Counted from the stretch's first letter, positions 1-9,366 are shown. The stretch: 64,000 nt of DNA from CAYXLI01 sp964464925 (GCA_964464925.1 CAYXLI010000029.1:9838-73837), one strand, 5' to 3'. Numbers and translations: made by a program. Notes: generated from the sequence alone by a model not told the origin.

Positions 1-1
1 G

Positions 2-397
2 CTCGATGAAGCAGGTGAGCGATTCCGAAGACTCTATGCGGGCAACCCCCAAATGAAGAGCTCGCATGCCGAGACAGTAAGCGCTATCTTCCGTGATCGT
101 CACCCTTCGGTATGCAGTGGACTTGTTGCCGAATATGAAGCGGCGCTCGACTGGGCGCTCGCGTCCGACTGGGGCACGGCGGTCACCTTGGGAGAGCGTG
201 GCGTGCGTTTCCTTAAAGGTGCATCGCGCTGGCCGGAAGCAGCACTTGTCTGTAAGAAGCTCAAGGAAGCGGCTGAGTGGCGCGGCGACTCGGATGCGCT
301 CGATGAATTCGCATGGGAGCTGTCGTGGATCGAAGACGAACCCGGACAACTCCGCCGTGCGTGGACGGCACACGAGCAGCAATCGCTGTTCACGTAG
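2..397 (+). CDS. Hypothetical protein, 3' end of a gene entering from the left
   Basis: The reading frame is open from base 2 to the TAG at 395-397, so this is most likely the C-terminal part of a longer gene. The first ATG, at base 53, has no convincing ribosome binding site. The visible part is mostly helical and rich in Ala, Trp and Glu, with no motif I recognise. It converges on tssM, with 28 bases between the stop codons. The function is unknown; a helical-repeat protein is possible but not shown. Confidence 0.5.
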   Translation, partial: LDEAGERFRRLYAGNPQMKSSHAETVSAIFRDRHPSVCSGLVAEYEAALDWALASDWGTAVTLGERGVRFLKGASRWPEAALVCKKLKEAAEWRGDSDALDEFAWELSWIEDEPGQLRRAWTAHEQQSLFT

Positions 398-425
398 CGT
401 TCGGCCGAGGGTTGTGCGGGCGCCT

Positions 426-3400
426 TTACTTAGCGATGTCCGCCACGCATCCCATCTGCGAGAAGAAGCCCTTGCGGAACACATTCGGCGCGGGCGTGGT
501 GTCGATATCGAAGCCGCTCACGATCGGCTGGCCCCGTGAGCCGGTGACGGGGCGCGCGTTCGCACCACCGCGGAGGCGCCACTCATACGTGCCACCGGAT
601 GCACGTTCGTTTGCCGCGTCGGCTTCCAAGACGAAACTGAATACGCCCCAGAGGCCGTCCCATGTCGGATAGACATAGTCGGTACCGCCCTCCCTCAAGC
701 TCAACTTCACGCCGCTCGCGGCTCCGGGCCAAGTGAAGGTTTTCGGAGATGTGCTTTGTCCTGTGAAGTCGGCCGTCTGCCCATCGATCGTGAGGCGCAC
801 GCTTTGGATATCCGGCGAGAAGATGGGCCGCATCGAGTAGCTGAGTTTGGGGTCCGTGCCGCTGGAGCCATACAGGGCCGTGGAGAAAGCCGCAGCGTTG
901 TTGAAGAAGTTCAGGAAGCCGCGTGTGACGTTCATGCCGCCGGAGGGATCCGGCACGAATTCATTGCCGCGCTTCGGTAACAATTTTTTCAGATTCTGTT
1001 CGTAGAAGACCCAGATAATGCCCAGCTGCGGACGGAATACGGCGTTCACGTCTTCGAGCGTCGCCTTCACCTGAGAGCGTGGATTGAAGGGATATTTACT
1101 GAAGAAGGGACGGAGTTGCGCGCAAAGATCTTTTCCCTTCGCGTTCAACTCCTGTGGCCCGAGCCGCAGTAACAGAGCGTCGGCATACGTGATCGGAGCC
1201 TCCAGCAGCCTGCGAACTGAATCGTGGACGTCGCCTTGCGGATCAATGCCGATGGTGAGCGCGACCTGCCTCGTGATGGAGAGGGCAGTACGGGCTTTCT
1301 CGTGCGTGAGGTCGGCAAGGCGATCACTACCGTTGCCGCCCTGCTGTTTCAGGAGGTCTTCGAGAGAGAGCTCCAAGTCGGACAGGGACCGCATGTATTC
1401 GGCATTCTCCTTGCTGATGTACTGATCGGCGCAGGCCGGCGGGACCACACTGTGCAGAGGTTTGAAAGCTTTGACTGTGTCCCGATCATCTACGCCGGTG
1501 TTTTGAGAAGCCAGGCAGAACATCGACAGCAGGGGAGACTGGGGCCCGGACGTGCGGGTGAGTTTGGCCGCAGCCGCATTCAGGTTTTCATAGCGAACGA
1601 CGCTGCCCTTGCGCATGTAGTCGCGCCATTGATTCGCGAAATCCGGATAGTACAGAGCTTTGAGCGCGGCGCTCAGTTTCGCCCGGTCCATTGTCGCGGC
1701 GACCTGCTCGCCGAGAACCCACTCTTCTCCTTTGAAATATCTGTCCGGATTGTTGATGGCATCCTGCATGAACGTCCAGCCATCGCGCGAATAGGCTCCA
1801 CTGACATCGCGGTTGTTTACCACGACGTCGGCGGTGCCCGGGAATTTCTTATTGAAGTTGAGCGTTGGGAACCGGCGGTTCGCCTCTGCCAACATTGCCT
1901 TGTAGATAGGAACGGCACTGCCGGCCTGAGACAAATAAGCCCGCGCATGTTTTACAGCTCCGGCGTCGTTCTCCGGGCTGTATGGATTGGCGATGTACAG
2001 TTCCTTGCTGTAGAAATCGAACTGCTTGCGGGCAAGCTGCTGGCGCTCCGCATCCAGTGTCCGGCCGGCGAGCCAGCGGTTTATGAGCGTAGTGGGGAGG
2101 AACTGCTGGTCGGTCTTCTCATGGTGTGAAGTGGTCATGAGATAGGCCTTTAAAGTGTCATACGCTGTGCCCGGGTTGTCGTCGGTACCTGGAACGGCGG
2201 GCAGGGCCACGAGACTGGCGTGCATGCGGTCCTGGGTGCCGGCGAAGAGCAACTGGCGGAACCGGTCGAAGTAGATCTTCCGCACGTCCGGATACAGGCC
2301 GGAGCCCGAATAGAGTCCCCACCGCATCCGGAACGGCGCGCCGTTGCGATCGTAATCGGCCAGGGTCTCCAGAGACTGGCGCAGAGTTTCCAGACGAGTC
2401 AACGAGTCAAGTGACGGCAGATTCGCCGACGCGCCATCGGCGGCGGAGATGCCCCGGGCCGCATCGAGAACGGTCTGTTCTAAGTGGCGGTTACCGACAT
2501 AGGACGTGATGAAAGCGATGCTGAGCAGCAGGCTCAGTATCGCAGCGGAAGCGAGAAGAGTGCGGCGAAGTGCGCTGGTCTTCGTGCTGGATGCGCTGGC
2601 CCCCAAAGCCGCGTGATCGGCAAGAACCACGTCATTAAAGACGTGATCGAGGAAGACCCACTGCGGCACGCGACGGCCGGCACTGGCAGAGCGCATGGGA
2701 GCGGCCGGATGCTCGGGTACCATCTCACCGAGCCGGAAAATACGCGTTGCGCCGCTTTCCCCCGAGAACGCCTTCTCCTGGCGCGCCGTCATCGGGGAGG
2801 GCGCTGCGTCGTTCACCACCACGGGGCGAACGCCGCAGAAATAGAAGCCGCGCAGGAAAGGGGCGGTGGTGAGCTGGCTGGGGCGACAGAGATCGACCAG
2901 GAACTGCACCAATGCATTGCGGAGCTTGCGGAACTCGCGCGGAAATTCGTAAGTGCCCGGCAGCCGGTTGGAATCATTCTCGCGCGAGAGGAAGTCGCGC
3001 CGCTTGTCGCAGAGGCCGAGGAAGAGACGGTCAAAGGACTCGTTCAGCGTCCGGGTCATCTCCTCGCTGTAGACGCCTGAGGTGATAGCTGCCGGGAGTG
3101 GCAGGGTTACGCCGACGACCTGACTGACCTCCTCCTGCCTGAGGTTCTGCACGTAATCGTGAAAGAACGGAACGCGGTCCAGTTTCGTGAAGAGCACGTA
3201 GACAGGAACGTTGATGCCGAGGACGCGCGAGATCTCGCCGAGGCGGCCTCGGAGTTGCCGGGCGATGGCAGAGCTTTGCTCCGTTGCACCTGCCTTGAGG
3301 AACGCTTCGCAATCGAGGCACACGACGGCAGCGCGCGGCGACTGTGCGGCCCTGCTGAATACGGAATGCAACCGGCCGGGCTGCATCTTGCGAATCACGC

Positions 3401-3902
3401 GAGCCCATGCAGAATCGTCACCGATCAGCTTCGCTCCCGTTTCCAGAAAGATGGCCTTGCCGGCGAACCATAGATTGGCGAGTTCCGTCGGGATGATGGC
3501 GTTATCGCGATACACTTGTCCGGCGAGCAGTTCCGGTTCGAGTCCGGAATACAACATCGACGTCGTCTTGGCAGAGCCTTGCGGGCCAACCAGGAAGACC
3601 ACTGGCAAGCTGCTGTAGCGCGCACCGGCGCCGAGCTGGGAGGAAGCGAGCTTCGATTCCGCTTCGCGCAAGACCAGATCCAGATCATCGTCCGGCGCGC
3701 CGGCTATGACCTGGCCCGGAGTGGCGGCCTTTTTCCTCTTATTCAGGAGGATCACGCAAGCGGCCGCGGCGAGGGCACCTATCGCCGCGAGTCCACCGCG
3801 CAGCACCCACAGTGCCGAGCCTTGCAGGTGCAGAAGAGAGCCCAGCCACATAACAAAAGCGAGATAGAGCGAGAATACCAAGCCAGTGATGAGATACATC
3901 AT
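426..3902 (-). CDS. tssM: TssM (IcmF family), T6SS inner-membrane ATPase-like subunit
   Basis: TssM, with TssL and normally TssJ, forms the envelope-spanning T6SS complex that anchors the baseplate. The 1158 residues match the family length. Two N-terminal membrane segments (about residues 3-25 and 32-53) are followed by a cytoplasmic NTPase domain with an intact Walker A, GPQGSAKTT at residues 106-114. A third membrane segment at about 445-467 leads into a long periplasmic region ending in a beta-rich TssM C-terminal domain. The start codons ATG-ATG at 3902/3899 follow a strong AAAGGAGG, which overlaps the tssL stop codon 15 bases upstream, so the two genes are probably translationally coupled. 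It is the last gene of tssK-tssL-tssM. The usual periplasmic partner TssJ is not found in the window. Confidence 0.96.
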   Translation of the reverse strand: MMYLITGLVFSLYLAFVMWLGSLLHLQGSALWVLRGGLAAIGALAAAACVILLNKRKKAATPGQVIAGAPDDDLDLVLREAESKLASSQLGAGARYSSLPVVFLVGPQGSAKTTSMLYSGLEPELLAGQVYRDNAIIPTELANLWFAGKAIFLETGAKLIGDDSAWARVIRKMQPGRLHSVFSRAAQSPRAAVVCLDCEAFLKAGATEQSSAIARQLRGRLGEISRVLGINVPVYVLFTKLDRVPFFHDYVQNLRQEEVSQVVGVTLPLPAAITSGVYSEEMTRTLNESFDRLFLGLCDKRRDFLSRENDSNRLPGTYEFPREFRKLRNALVQFLVDLCRPSQLTTAPFLRGFYFCGVRPVVVNDAAPSPMTARQEKAFSGESGATRIFRLGEMVPEHPAAPMRSASAGRRVPQWVFLDHVFNDVVLADHAALGASASSTKTSALRRTLLASAAILSLLLSIAFITSYVGNRHLEQTVLDAARGISAADGASANLPSLDSLTRLETLRQSLETLADYDRNGAPFRMRWGLYSGSGLYPDVRKIYFDRFRQLLFAGTQDRMHASLVALPAVPGTDDNPGTAYDTLKAYLMTTSHHEKTDQQFLPTTLINRWLAGRTLDAERQQLARKQFDFYSKELYIANPYSPENDAGAVKHARAYLSQAGSAVPIYKAMLAEANRRFPTLNFNKKFPGTADVVVNNRDVSGAYSRDGWTFMQDAINNPDRYFKGEEWVLGEQVAATMDRAKLSAALKALYYPDFANQWRDYMRKGSVVRYENLNAAAAKLTRTSGPQSPLLSMFCLASQNTGVDDRDTVKAFKPLHSVVPPACADQYISKENAEYMRSLSDLELSLEDLLKQQGGNGSDRLADLTHEKARTALSITRQVALTIGIDPQGDVHDSVRRLLEAPITYADALLLRLGPQELNAKGKDLCAQLRPFFSKYPFNPRSQVKATLEDVNAVFRPQLGIIWVFYEQNLKKLLPKRGNEFVPDPSGGMNVTRGFLNFFNNAAAFSTALYGSSGTDPKLSYSMRPIFSPDIQSVRLTIDGQTADFTGQSTSPKTFTWPGAASGVKLSLREGGTDYVYPTWDGLWGVFSFVLEADAANERASGGTYEWRLRGGANARPVTGSRGQPIVSGFDIDTTPAPNVFRKGFFSQMGCVADIAK

Positions 3903-3917
3903 GCGGATTGTCCTCCT

Positions 3918-4622
3918 TTACCTCGTGACGCCGGCGATGGAACGGAGTTCGGTAACTCCGCCCGACAGAGAGACCTTGAATGCAACGAAGAGCACGATCA
4001 TCAGAACACAGCAGGCAATTGCCGCGTAGGTGAGCCGCTTCAGCCATGGGTCGGCTTGTGCGTGGACGATGGCTCCGGATGTGATGGCCCAACCGGGAGC
4101 AATCAACGGATTGTAGCCGCGGATGCGCTGGATTTTCGCCGCGACCGCTTCCCGGATTGCGCGAAGTTCGCCCTTGCCGCCGAAGCTGTACCGGCCGCCG
4201 TAGCCGAGCAACAGGCAGAGGTCATAAATCTCCAGGACATCGGCCAAGTCGTTTGAATCGGGCTGGGTGAGCATGCGCTGGATATTTTGAAAAAAGATTT
4301 CGCCGGCGACGTGGCCCCCGAAGAGTTCTTCCTGCAGAGGCTGCCGGGGCCAATCCGCAAACGCGGGATTCTGGGAGTTCAGAACGGATTCATCGAGGAG
4401 CGCGACCACGGCGAATACCGCGGCCCGGAAGTCCTCTCCGCTGTATCCTTGCGCGCGGCTTTGCTGATCGGCGAGCTTCAGCCCTTCCCGGATATTCGCG
4501 CGGAAGGACGCCGCATCGGACACGACCTGGCGGTTGGCCCGGAGCCGGACCGTGGCGGTCAACAGTTCCTGAAAAATCGAGGCAAGGTTGGTGGTGCGTT
4601 TGGTTGCAGGTTGAGTTGTCAA
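3918..4622 (-). CDS. tssL: TssL (DotU family), T6SS inner-membrane protein
   Basis: TssL is the tail-anchored partner of TssM in the membrane complex. The 234 residues form a helical cytoplasmic DotU domain, with typical sequence around residues 65-140 (an ALLDE segment and an LLGYGGRY segment), and one C-terminal membrane helix at about 195-218. There is no OmpA-like peptidoglycan-binding extension, so this is the short form of the family. Translation appears to start at a TTG (4620-4622) with AAGGA eight bases upstream; no ATG is available nearby. It lies 19 bases after tssK1 and 15 bases before tssM, in one transcription unit. Confidence 0.95.
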   Translation of the reverse strand: MTTQPATKRTTNLASIFQELLTATVRLRANRQVVSDAASFRANIREGLKLADQQSRAQGYSGEDFRAAVFAVVALLDESVLNSQNPAFADWPRQPLQEELFGGHVAGEIFFQNIQRMLTQPDSNDLADVLEIYDLCLLLGYGGRYSFGGKGELRAIREAVAAKIQRIRGYNPLIAPGWAITSGAIVHAQADPWLKRLTYAAIACCVLMIVLFVAFKVSLSGGVTELRSIAGVTR

Positions 4623-4641
4623 AGGCAGGATCCTTGTCCCA

Positions 4642-5997
4642 CTAGGTTTCGAGTACCACTAGAAGTTCTATCTCCGGGGCCGGGAACTCGCCGGGCACGT
4701 ACACCCCGACCTGGCGAGAATCCACGATGCTGTTCCAGCATGCGCCGGTTCGATCGACCTCGAAGTATTCAGTTTCCACGCGAGCAGCGACGGCGGCCGG
4801 CGGAACGGAAAGCTGGGAGAGCCCAAGGCCCTGGACGGCGCGCCGGACCAGTTCGTGAATGAACTTGTGAGAGCAGATCTTCACAAGTTGGGGCGTCCTG
4901 GCGATCAGGTCGGCACGGCCGAGTCCGGCGCGAATTGCAAACACCCATTGAGAACGGCCCAGGCATCGCGAATCCGTGATCTCGCCGGCGTAGAAGTAGT
5001 CGTCCGTCCGCTTCAGCGGGATGGAGATGCAGTTGGTCGGGATGATCATCTCCAGGTGATCGCGAATGTGCTTGTCCAAAACGGCGAGACATTCATCGAG
5101 GTGGTCATGATCATAAAGCGGCAGCATACGGGGGTGTGAATTGATGCCGAATGTGCAGAGGGAACCGCCAAGGCGAGCCATCTCGAGATAGAGCTGTTCG
5201 GGATGCCCGAAGCGAGAGAAAAAATGGTGCCGCAGTACGGCGAGGCTGGAATTGACGGTATGAAGAAACCAGAAACTTGCGATTTCGCGGCTGGAAAATG
5301 CAGCCCGGCTTCCCGCTCCTGAGGCGCTGGGTGCGGACAAGGAACTGCTCTTGTCCTCCATGATCTCGATGAGGCGCTGGAGGATGGACAATATGCGATC
5401 ACTGGCGCCGATCATCAGGCATGGCGGGATGAAATTCTGATCCAGGACAAACTTGCCGGAGCCGGAACGCAGGATGCGCGCTATGGGCAGGACGGTGAAG
5501 CCTTCGGCCGGCTCAATGTCGAGCAGGAGGCGGGCGTTCTTGCGGCCTAAGCGGATTCCGCGCTCGTCACGACCGGTGTTGTCGTCATGCAGCGGGCGCT
5601 CCTCGGCGATGTACCGGGTTGATCCGTCATCTTCGGTCTCATCGAGCGCACAATTCAGTCCATCCGGCTTTACCGCGGGAACCGCCAGCAGGACGGTTAC
5701 GTTGTCACGAGTGGGAGGGAAGATCCCGGCGATATTCCGCGCCGCGGGAAGGGTATCGCTCTCCGGCATGTTAAAGATAAGTCCGTCCGGGAGAATGCCT
5801 CGTGCGTGGATCAGATTGATGGTGCCGTTGGCGACGGCATCCAGATCCAACTGACTGCCAAGCAGCCCGTAGGGAGCCGGCCAGAGCGCCGACGTCGCGA
5901 ACTGAATGGAGTCTTCGAAGTACTGGTTTTGCGCCTGGAAATGGTGTGGTCCAAGGTGCATTCCTTCCGACCACACAACTCGGGACAGAGTTCTCAT
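4642..5997 (-). CDS. tssK: TssK, T6SS baseplate-membrane complex connector (copy 1)
   Basis: TssK trimers connect the baseplate wedges (TssF/TssG/TssE) to TssL and TssM. The 451 residues match the family length. Family features include the N-terminal VVWSEGMHLGPHHFQ segment, the GILPDG turn near residue 70, the PLYDHD segment in the middle and a PGEFP motif close to the C-terminus. It is the first gene of the tssK-tssL-tssM unit and reads divergently from the GEFTRMF-repeat gene. A second tssK (7996-9342) is clearly homologous but diverged, so this locus has two versions of a subunit that is normally single. Confidence 0.96.
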   Translation of the reverse strand: MRTLSRVVWSEGMHLGPHHFQAQNQYFEDSIQFATSALWPAPYGLLGSQLDLDAVANGTINLIHARGILPDGLIFNMPESDTLPAARNIAGIFPPTRDNVTVLLAVPAVKPDGLNCALDETEDDGSTRYIAEERPLHDDNTGRDERGIRLGRKNARLLLDIEPAEGFTVLPIARILRSGSGKFVLDQNFIPPCLMIGASDRILSILQRLIEIMEDKSSSLSAPSASGAGSRAAFSSREIASFWFLHTVNSSLAVLRHHFFSRFGHPEQLYLEMARLGGSLCTFGINSHPRMLPLYDHDHLDECLAVLDKHIRDHLEMIIPTNCISIPLKRTDDYFYAGEITDSRCLGRSQWVFAIRAGLGRADLIARTPQLVKICSHKFIHELVRRAVQGLGLSQLSVPPAAVAARVETEYFEVDRTGACWNSIVDSRQVGVYVPGEFPAPEIELLVVLET

Positions 5998-6104
5998 AAA
6001 CGTTAACGGATGACGAAACGTTGCACCATTCTAGCTCCAAAGCGAGGCGGACTGGAGGGATTGCGTTGTAGGATGTAGTAACGGAGTTCACAGAGGTGTC
6101 CCTG

Positions 6105-8003
6105 ATGAGCCTGCAAGACAGATTCGAGTTGGGTGAGATTTTGCTCGACGGCCCTATTCGCTGTTACGCGGCGCGTGATGTGGCGTCGGGCAGCAACGTG
6201 CTGATTCACGTTGGGCTCGGGCTCCGTTCTGATTTCCTGCTGAATACCGCTCTGGCGCATCCATTGAGCAAAGCGCTATTGGAGCAGGGGCAAGACGGGC
6301 AGACGCTCTACGTGGTGACGGAGAGGAAAGAGCCGGCGGGTGCTGTTGAACCATCCGTTGGAGATCCGTTTCTGGAAAGGCGTGTCTGGCGCACGAACCC
6401 GCCGCCGGCGGATGCACGGGCAACCCCTCCGGCAGCACCTCCGGCACCCCCCCAACCAGATTCCGGTACGCGGGGGATGCAGGCACAGTTCTTCGAGACG
6501 TCCGCGATTCGGGAGCGCACGCACATCGGGAAGAAGCCGGATGCGATAGGAGACGCATCCCAGATATTCGCGGCTCCTGCAAAGAAGGCTGGACTGGAAA
6601 CGCCGGGTGAATTTACGCAGATGTTCAGCTCGCCTGCCGCGCATACGCCTGAGCCGCCGGACGACCTGTGGAGCAGACCGACTCGCATTCTGCCGGCAAT
6701 GCCAGTTGACGAGGCAAAGACGGGAGAGGAGGCTGATGCCGCCGCTCCCGGGAGCGTTCCTGCCGCGCAGCCGGGCGAGTTTACGCGTATGTTTCAGGCG
6801 GCGCCTGCCGCTGAGGGGCAGCCGCGTAGAGGGGATTCGGCGCCAGAGCCTGCTTCTGCAACGCCGGTAGTTGAGCCGGGTGAGTTTACGCGTATGTTTC
6901 AGGTGGCTCCGATCGCCGAAACGCACACGGATTCCGGGGCGCCGGCAACAATGCCGCAGCCCATTCCCGATGCAAAGCCGGTAGTTGAGCCAGGCGAGTT
7001 TACACGTATGTTTCAGGCACCGGCTCCGATCGCTGAAAGGCACACCGATTCCGGGGCGCCGGCAACAATACCGCAGCCCATTCCCGATGCAACGCCGGTA
7101 GTTGAGCCGGGTGAGTTCACACGTATGTTTCAGGCACCGGCTCCGATCGCTGAAACGCACACGGATTCACGGACGCCGGCAACGACGCCGCAGCCCCTTG
7201 CCGATGCAAAGCCGGTAGTTGAGCCGGGTGAGTTCACGCGTATGTTTCAGGCACCGGCTCCGGATTCGACTGACAAACCAGCTCCGGCAAAGCCGACTCC
7301 GATCAAGAAAGTAGAAACGGCACCTGCCGCGCAGCCTGAGCGTGTAGTAGAGCACGGCGAATTCACACGCATGTTCCAGGCTCCGCCTGCTAGCACTCCG
7401 CGGGCGGAACTTGGGGCAGGGCAGGCCACGGGAGCTTTCGAGACACCCGGAAGGCCGGCGGCGCGTGAGCAAGAGAAAGAGACGCGGCTCTTCCATGCAC
7501 CCGCTCCGCAGCAAGCCGCACCGGGAGATTTCACTGCGTTCTTTCAGCGTCCTGCGGCTCCGCCTTCAGCGCCTGAGCCACTGCCGCCGCCTGTTCCGTT
7601 CGGGTCGCAACCAGTCACGCCAGACAAAGCTCCGAGTTCGTTCACACAGTTCTTTCAGAACCCGGCGGCTTATGGCACTCCGCAAGCGCCGCCACAGCAG
7701 CCACAGATGCAACAAGCTCAGCCGCCGACACCGGGCTACGCCGGGCCCGGCGGGTCCGTGGAAGCCACCGGTGTATTCCGTTCGCAGCAAGGGTCGATGC
7801 AGCGCTTCCCTGGAGAAGCGAGCGAGTATACGCGCATGTTCGAGAAGCCGACCGCGCCCGCGCCCTTCCAGCCTGAGCCGAAAGCGGTGCAGCCGGCACC
7901 GGCCGCTCCTCACAAAGACAACTCGAAGATCATCCTGGTGGTCATCTTGAGCGTGCTTCTGCTGATCGCTATCGGACTGGTGATCTTTTTCGCGCTCAGG
8001 TAA
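6105..8003 (+). CDS. Tail-anchored protein with degenerate kinase-like N-terminus and ten GEFTRMF motifs
   Basis: I do not recognise this as a named family. The ATG at 6105 is preferred over the in-frame GTG at 6096 because AGAGG lies eight bases before it. Residues 1-75 resemble the first strands of a bacterial Ser/Thr kinase N-lobe (DRFELGEIL, then CYAARDV and VLIHV), but the glycine loop and the catalytic Lys are not kept, so it would be inactive. Residues about 75-600 are low-complexity Pro/Ala sequence carrying ten copies of GEFTRMF or variants. The last 25 residues form one membrane helix with no tail, so the repeats should face the cytoplasm. It lies between two tssK genes and its end overlaps tssK2 by 8 bases. 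A T6SS scaffold or regulator is likely by context only. Confidence 0.85.
   Translation: MSLQDRFELGEILLDGPIRCYAARDVASGSNVLIHVGLGLRSDFLLNTALAHPLSKALLEQGQDGQTLYVVTERKEPAGAVEPSVGDPFLERRVWRTNPPPADARATPPAAPPAPPQPDSGTRGMQAQFFETSAIRERTHIGKKPDAIGDASQIFAAPAKKAGLETPGEFTQMFSSPAAHTPEPPDDLWSRPTRILPAMPVDEAKTGEEADAAAPGSVPAAQPGEFTRMFQAAPAAEGQPRRGDSAPEPASATPVVEPGEFTRMFQVAPIAETHTDSGAPATMPQPIPDAKPVVEPGEFTRMFQAPAPIAERHTDSGAPATIPQPIPDATPVVEPGEFTRMFQAPAPIAETHTDSRTPATTPQPLADAKPVVEPGEFTRMFQAPAPDSTDKPAPAKPTPIKKVETAPAAQPERVVEHGEFTRMFQAPPASTPRAELGAGQATGAFETPGRPAAREQEKETRLFHAPAPQQAAPGDFTAFFQRPAAPPSAPEPLPPPVPFGSQPVTPDKAPSSFTQFFQNPAAYGTPQAPPQQPQMQQAQPPTPGYAGPGGSVEATGVFRSQQGSMQRFPGEASEYTRMFEKPTAPAPFQPEPKAVQPAPAAPHKDNSKIILVVILSVLLLIAIGLVIFFALR
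6606..7841 (+). repeat. Ten in-frame GEFTRMF-type coding repeats
   Basis: The motif occurs at 6606 (GEFTQMF), 6774, 6879, 6993, 7110, 7227 and 7356 (all GEFTRMF), 7524 (GDFTAFF), 7635 (SSFTQFF) and 7821 (SEYTRMF). The central copies are 105-129 bases apart. The units starting at 6993, 7110 and 7227 are nearly identical over about 117 bases, which points to recent tandem duplication. The Thr is present in all ten copies, while the linkers vary. Confidence 0.9.
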
Positions 8004-9342
8004 ACAAGATGATCAGTTCGAGCTGCGGATTCGGCAGTTCGCCGGGTACGTAAGCGGCGAGGTTTCGCTCCCGTGCAATGGCCTCCCAAGGGGCTCCGGA
8101 CTGATTGAGCGAAAAATACTGATAGTTCAGTTTGACCGGAATCGAGGATGGCGGGGATGGGGTGTGGGTCAGCGTGAGCCCGATGAGAGCCTGCCGAACG
8201 AGATGCTCCACGTGGCTGGCCGAACCGACTTTGATGAGTTGTGGCGCCTTGGAGATCAGCTCGGCCTGATTGACATCGGCATTCACGGCCAGATACATGC
8301 GGGTCTTCTGAAAGTATCGATCCTCCGCAATGGAAGCCGCGTAAATAGACGGTTGCACGAGTTTCAACGGAAGAGCGACGAAGTTGCTCGGAACGACGGT
8401 TTCCAGCAGCAGGCGCAACTTCTGATCGAGGTCCGCGAAACAGAACGAGAGGTTGTCATGGTCATACAGCGGAAAATCGCGCGGCTGCAGATCCTGAGAG
8501 AACGTGGTGAGGGCACCGGCCAGTGCCAGCATGGCGGAGTAGACGCGCTCGGGATGGCCTGCCTTGGCTTCAAACAAATGGTTTAGCCAGGGGAAATAGG
8601 AATTGATCGTGTAAAGGAGCCAGAAGTTCGGGATGTCGGACGCGGTGAAACTGGCGAGCGTGAGGTTCTTCTGCCTGCGCGTGCCGGATAATTGGCTGCT
8701 TTTAGCCGACAGAATCTCCACCAGACGGCGGACGATGGAAACTACGTAGTCGCTGCCCGTGTAGTCGATCAAGGGAGGGATGAAGGACGTTTCCGCCTGG
8801 AACATTCCCGCCTTGGTTCGTTTGATGCGGCCGACGCAAAGGGCTGTTGTTCCCTCTCGTAGTTCGCTTTTCAAGAGAAAGCGCAGATTCTTGTGTGCGA
8901 CCTGGATGGGCCGTTCAGCCAAACCGGAATTCTCATCGCGGACAGAAACGGTCTGGACCGAGTAGCGCGCGTTTCCTTCCGATTGGCCAACCGAGACGTT
9001 GATACCCCGTTCGCGGTGCACCGGGATGGCCATGTAAATATCGACCGTGTCCTGATCGGCCTCGAACACGTCGTCAAGCGGCTTTGCCGGAGGAGCGGCG
9101 TCAGCATTCGGGATATCGAAAAGCAGCCCGTCGGGAAAAATGCCAGCGGCGCTGCTGATGGCAAACGTTCCGGCGGCGAGCTTCGCGTGGTCCAGTTGAA
9201 GATGCCGGAATCCGTAGGGACGGAAGTTCAGGGCCTCCAGCCGGAACAGGAGCGAGCTCTCCATAAACCGGTCCTGCATCTGGAGATGTTGCGGCGTAAG
9301 AAACGTGCCCTTCGACCAGATCACCGGCTGCAGACTCTTCAT
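7996..9342 (-). CDS. tssK: Second TssK-family protein
   Basis: The 448-residue protein is homologous to TssK1 along its whole length. It shares the N-terminal VIWSKGTFLTPQHLQ segment, GIFPDG, a PLYDHD segment and the C-terminal PGELP motif, but identity is only moderate, so the duplication is old. It is transcribed alone, convergent with the repeat gene (8-base overlap) and divergent from the methyltransferase. It may replace TssK1 in an alternative baseplate, form mixed trimers, or bind another partner; the sequence does not decide this. The start ATG at 9342 has only a weak AGAAG upstream. Confidence 0.93.
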   Translation of the reverse strand: MKSLQPVIWSKGTFLTPQHLQMQDRFMESSLLFRLEALNFRPYGFRHLQLDHAKLAAGTFAISSAAGIFPDGLLFDIPNADAAPPAKPLDDVFEADQDTVDIYMAIPVHRERGINVSVGQSEGNARYSVQTVSVRDENSGLAERPIQVAHKNLRFLLKSELREGTTALCVGRIKRTKAGMFQAETSFIPPLIDYTGSDYVVSIVRRLVEILSAKSSQLSGTRRQKNLTLASFTASDIPNFWLLYTINSYFPWLNHLFEAKAGHPERVYSAMLALAGALTTFSQDLQPRDFPLYDHDNLSFCFADLDQKLRLLLETVVPSNFVALPLKLVQPSIYAASIAEDRYFQKTRMYLAVNADVNQAELISKAPQLIKVGSASHVEHLVRQALIGLTLTHTPSPPSSIPVKLNYQYFSLNQSGAPWEAIARERNLAAYVPGELPNPQLELIILFT

Positions 9343-9366
9343 ATGCTTCTGGATACCAACTATACT
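9338..9366 (+). promoter_or_regulatory. Candidate sigma-70-type promoter of the methyltransferase gene
   Basis: TTCATA (9338-9343) and TATACT (9361-9366) are separated by 17 bases, so transcription would start about seven bases before the ATG at 9380. The octamer around the -10 box also reads as TATAGT on the opposite strand (9359-9364) and could serve tssK2, although no good -35 box was found on that side. Confidence 0.4.

Noticed and set aside
1224..2129. Long open frame of 301 codons on the plus strand inside tssM
   Set aside because: It is antisense to a well-supported gene, has no ribosome binding site or family motif, and follows from the high G+C codon pattern.
5999..6026. Direct repeat AAACGTT between tssK1 and the repeat gene as an operator
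   Set aside because: Two seven-base copies are too short to separate from chance, and no regulator gene is nearby.
6276..7160. Minus-strand frame with repeated LKHTCELTRLNYR-like units
   Set aside because: It is the reverse complement of the GEFTRMF repeats; the periodicity belongs to the plus-strand gene, whose membrane anchor and start site are better supported.
6606..7841. Regularly spaced repeats that might suggest a CRISPR array
   Set aside because: The repeats are in frame, vary in sequence, are about 117 bases apart and keep a protein motif; there are no palindromic direct repeats and no cas genes.
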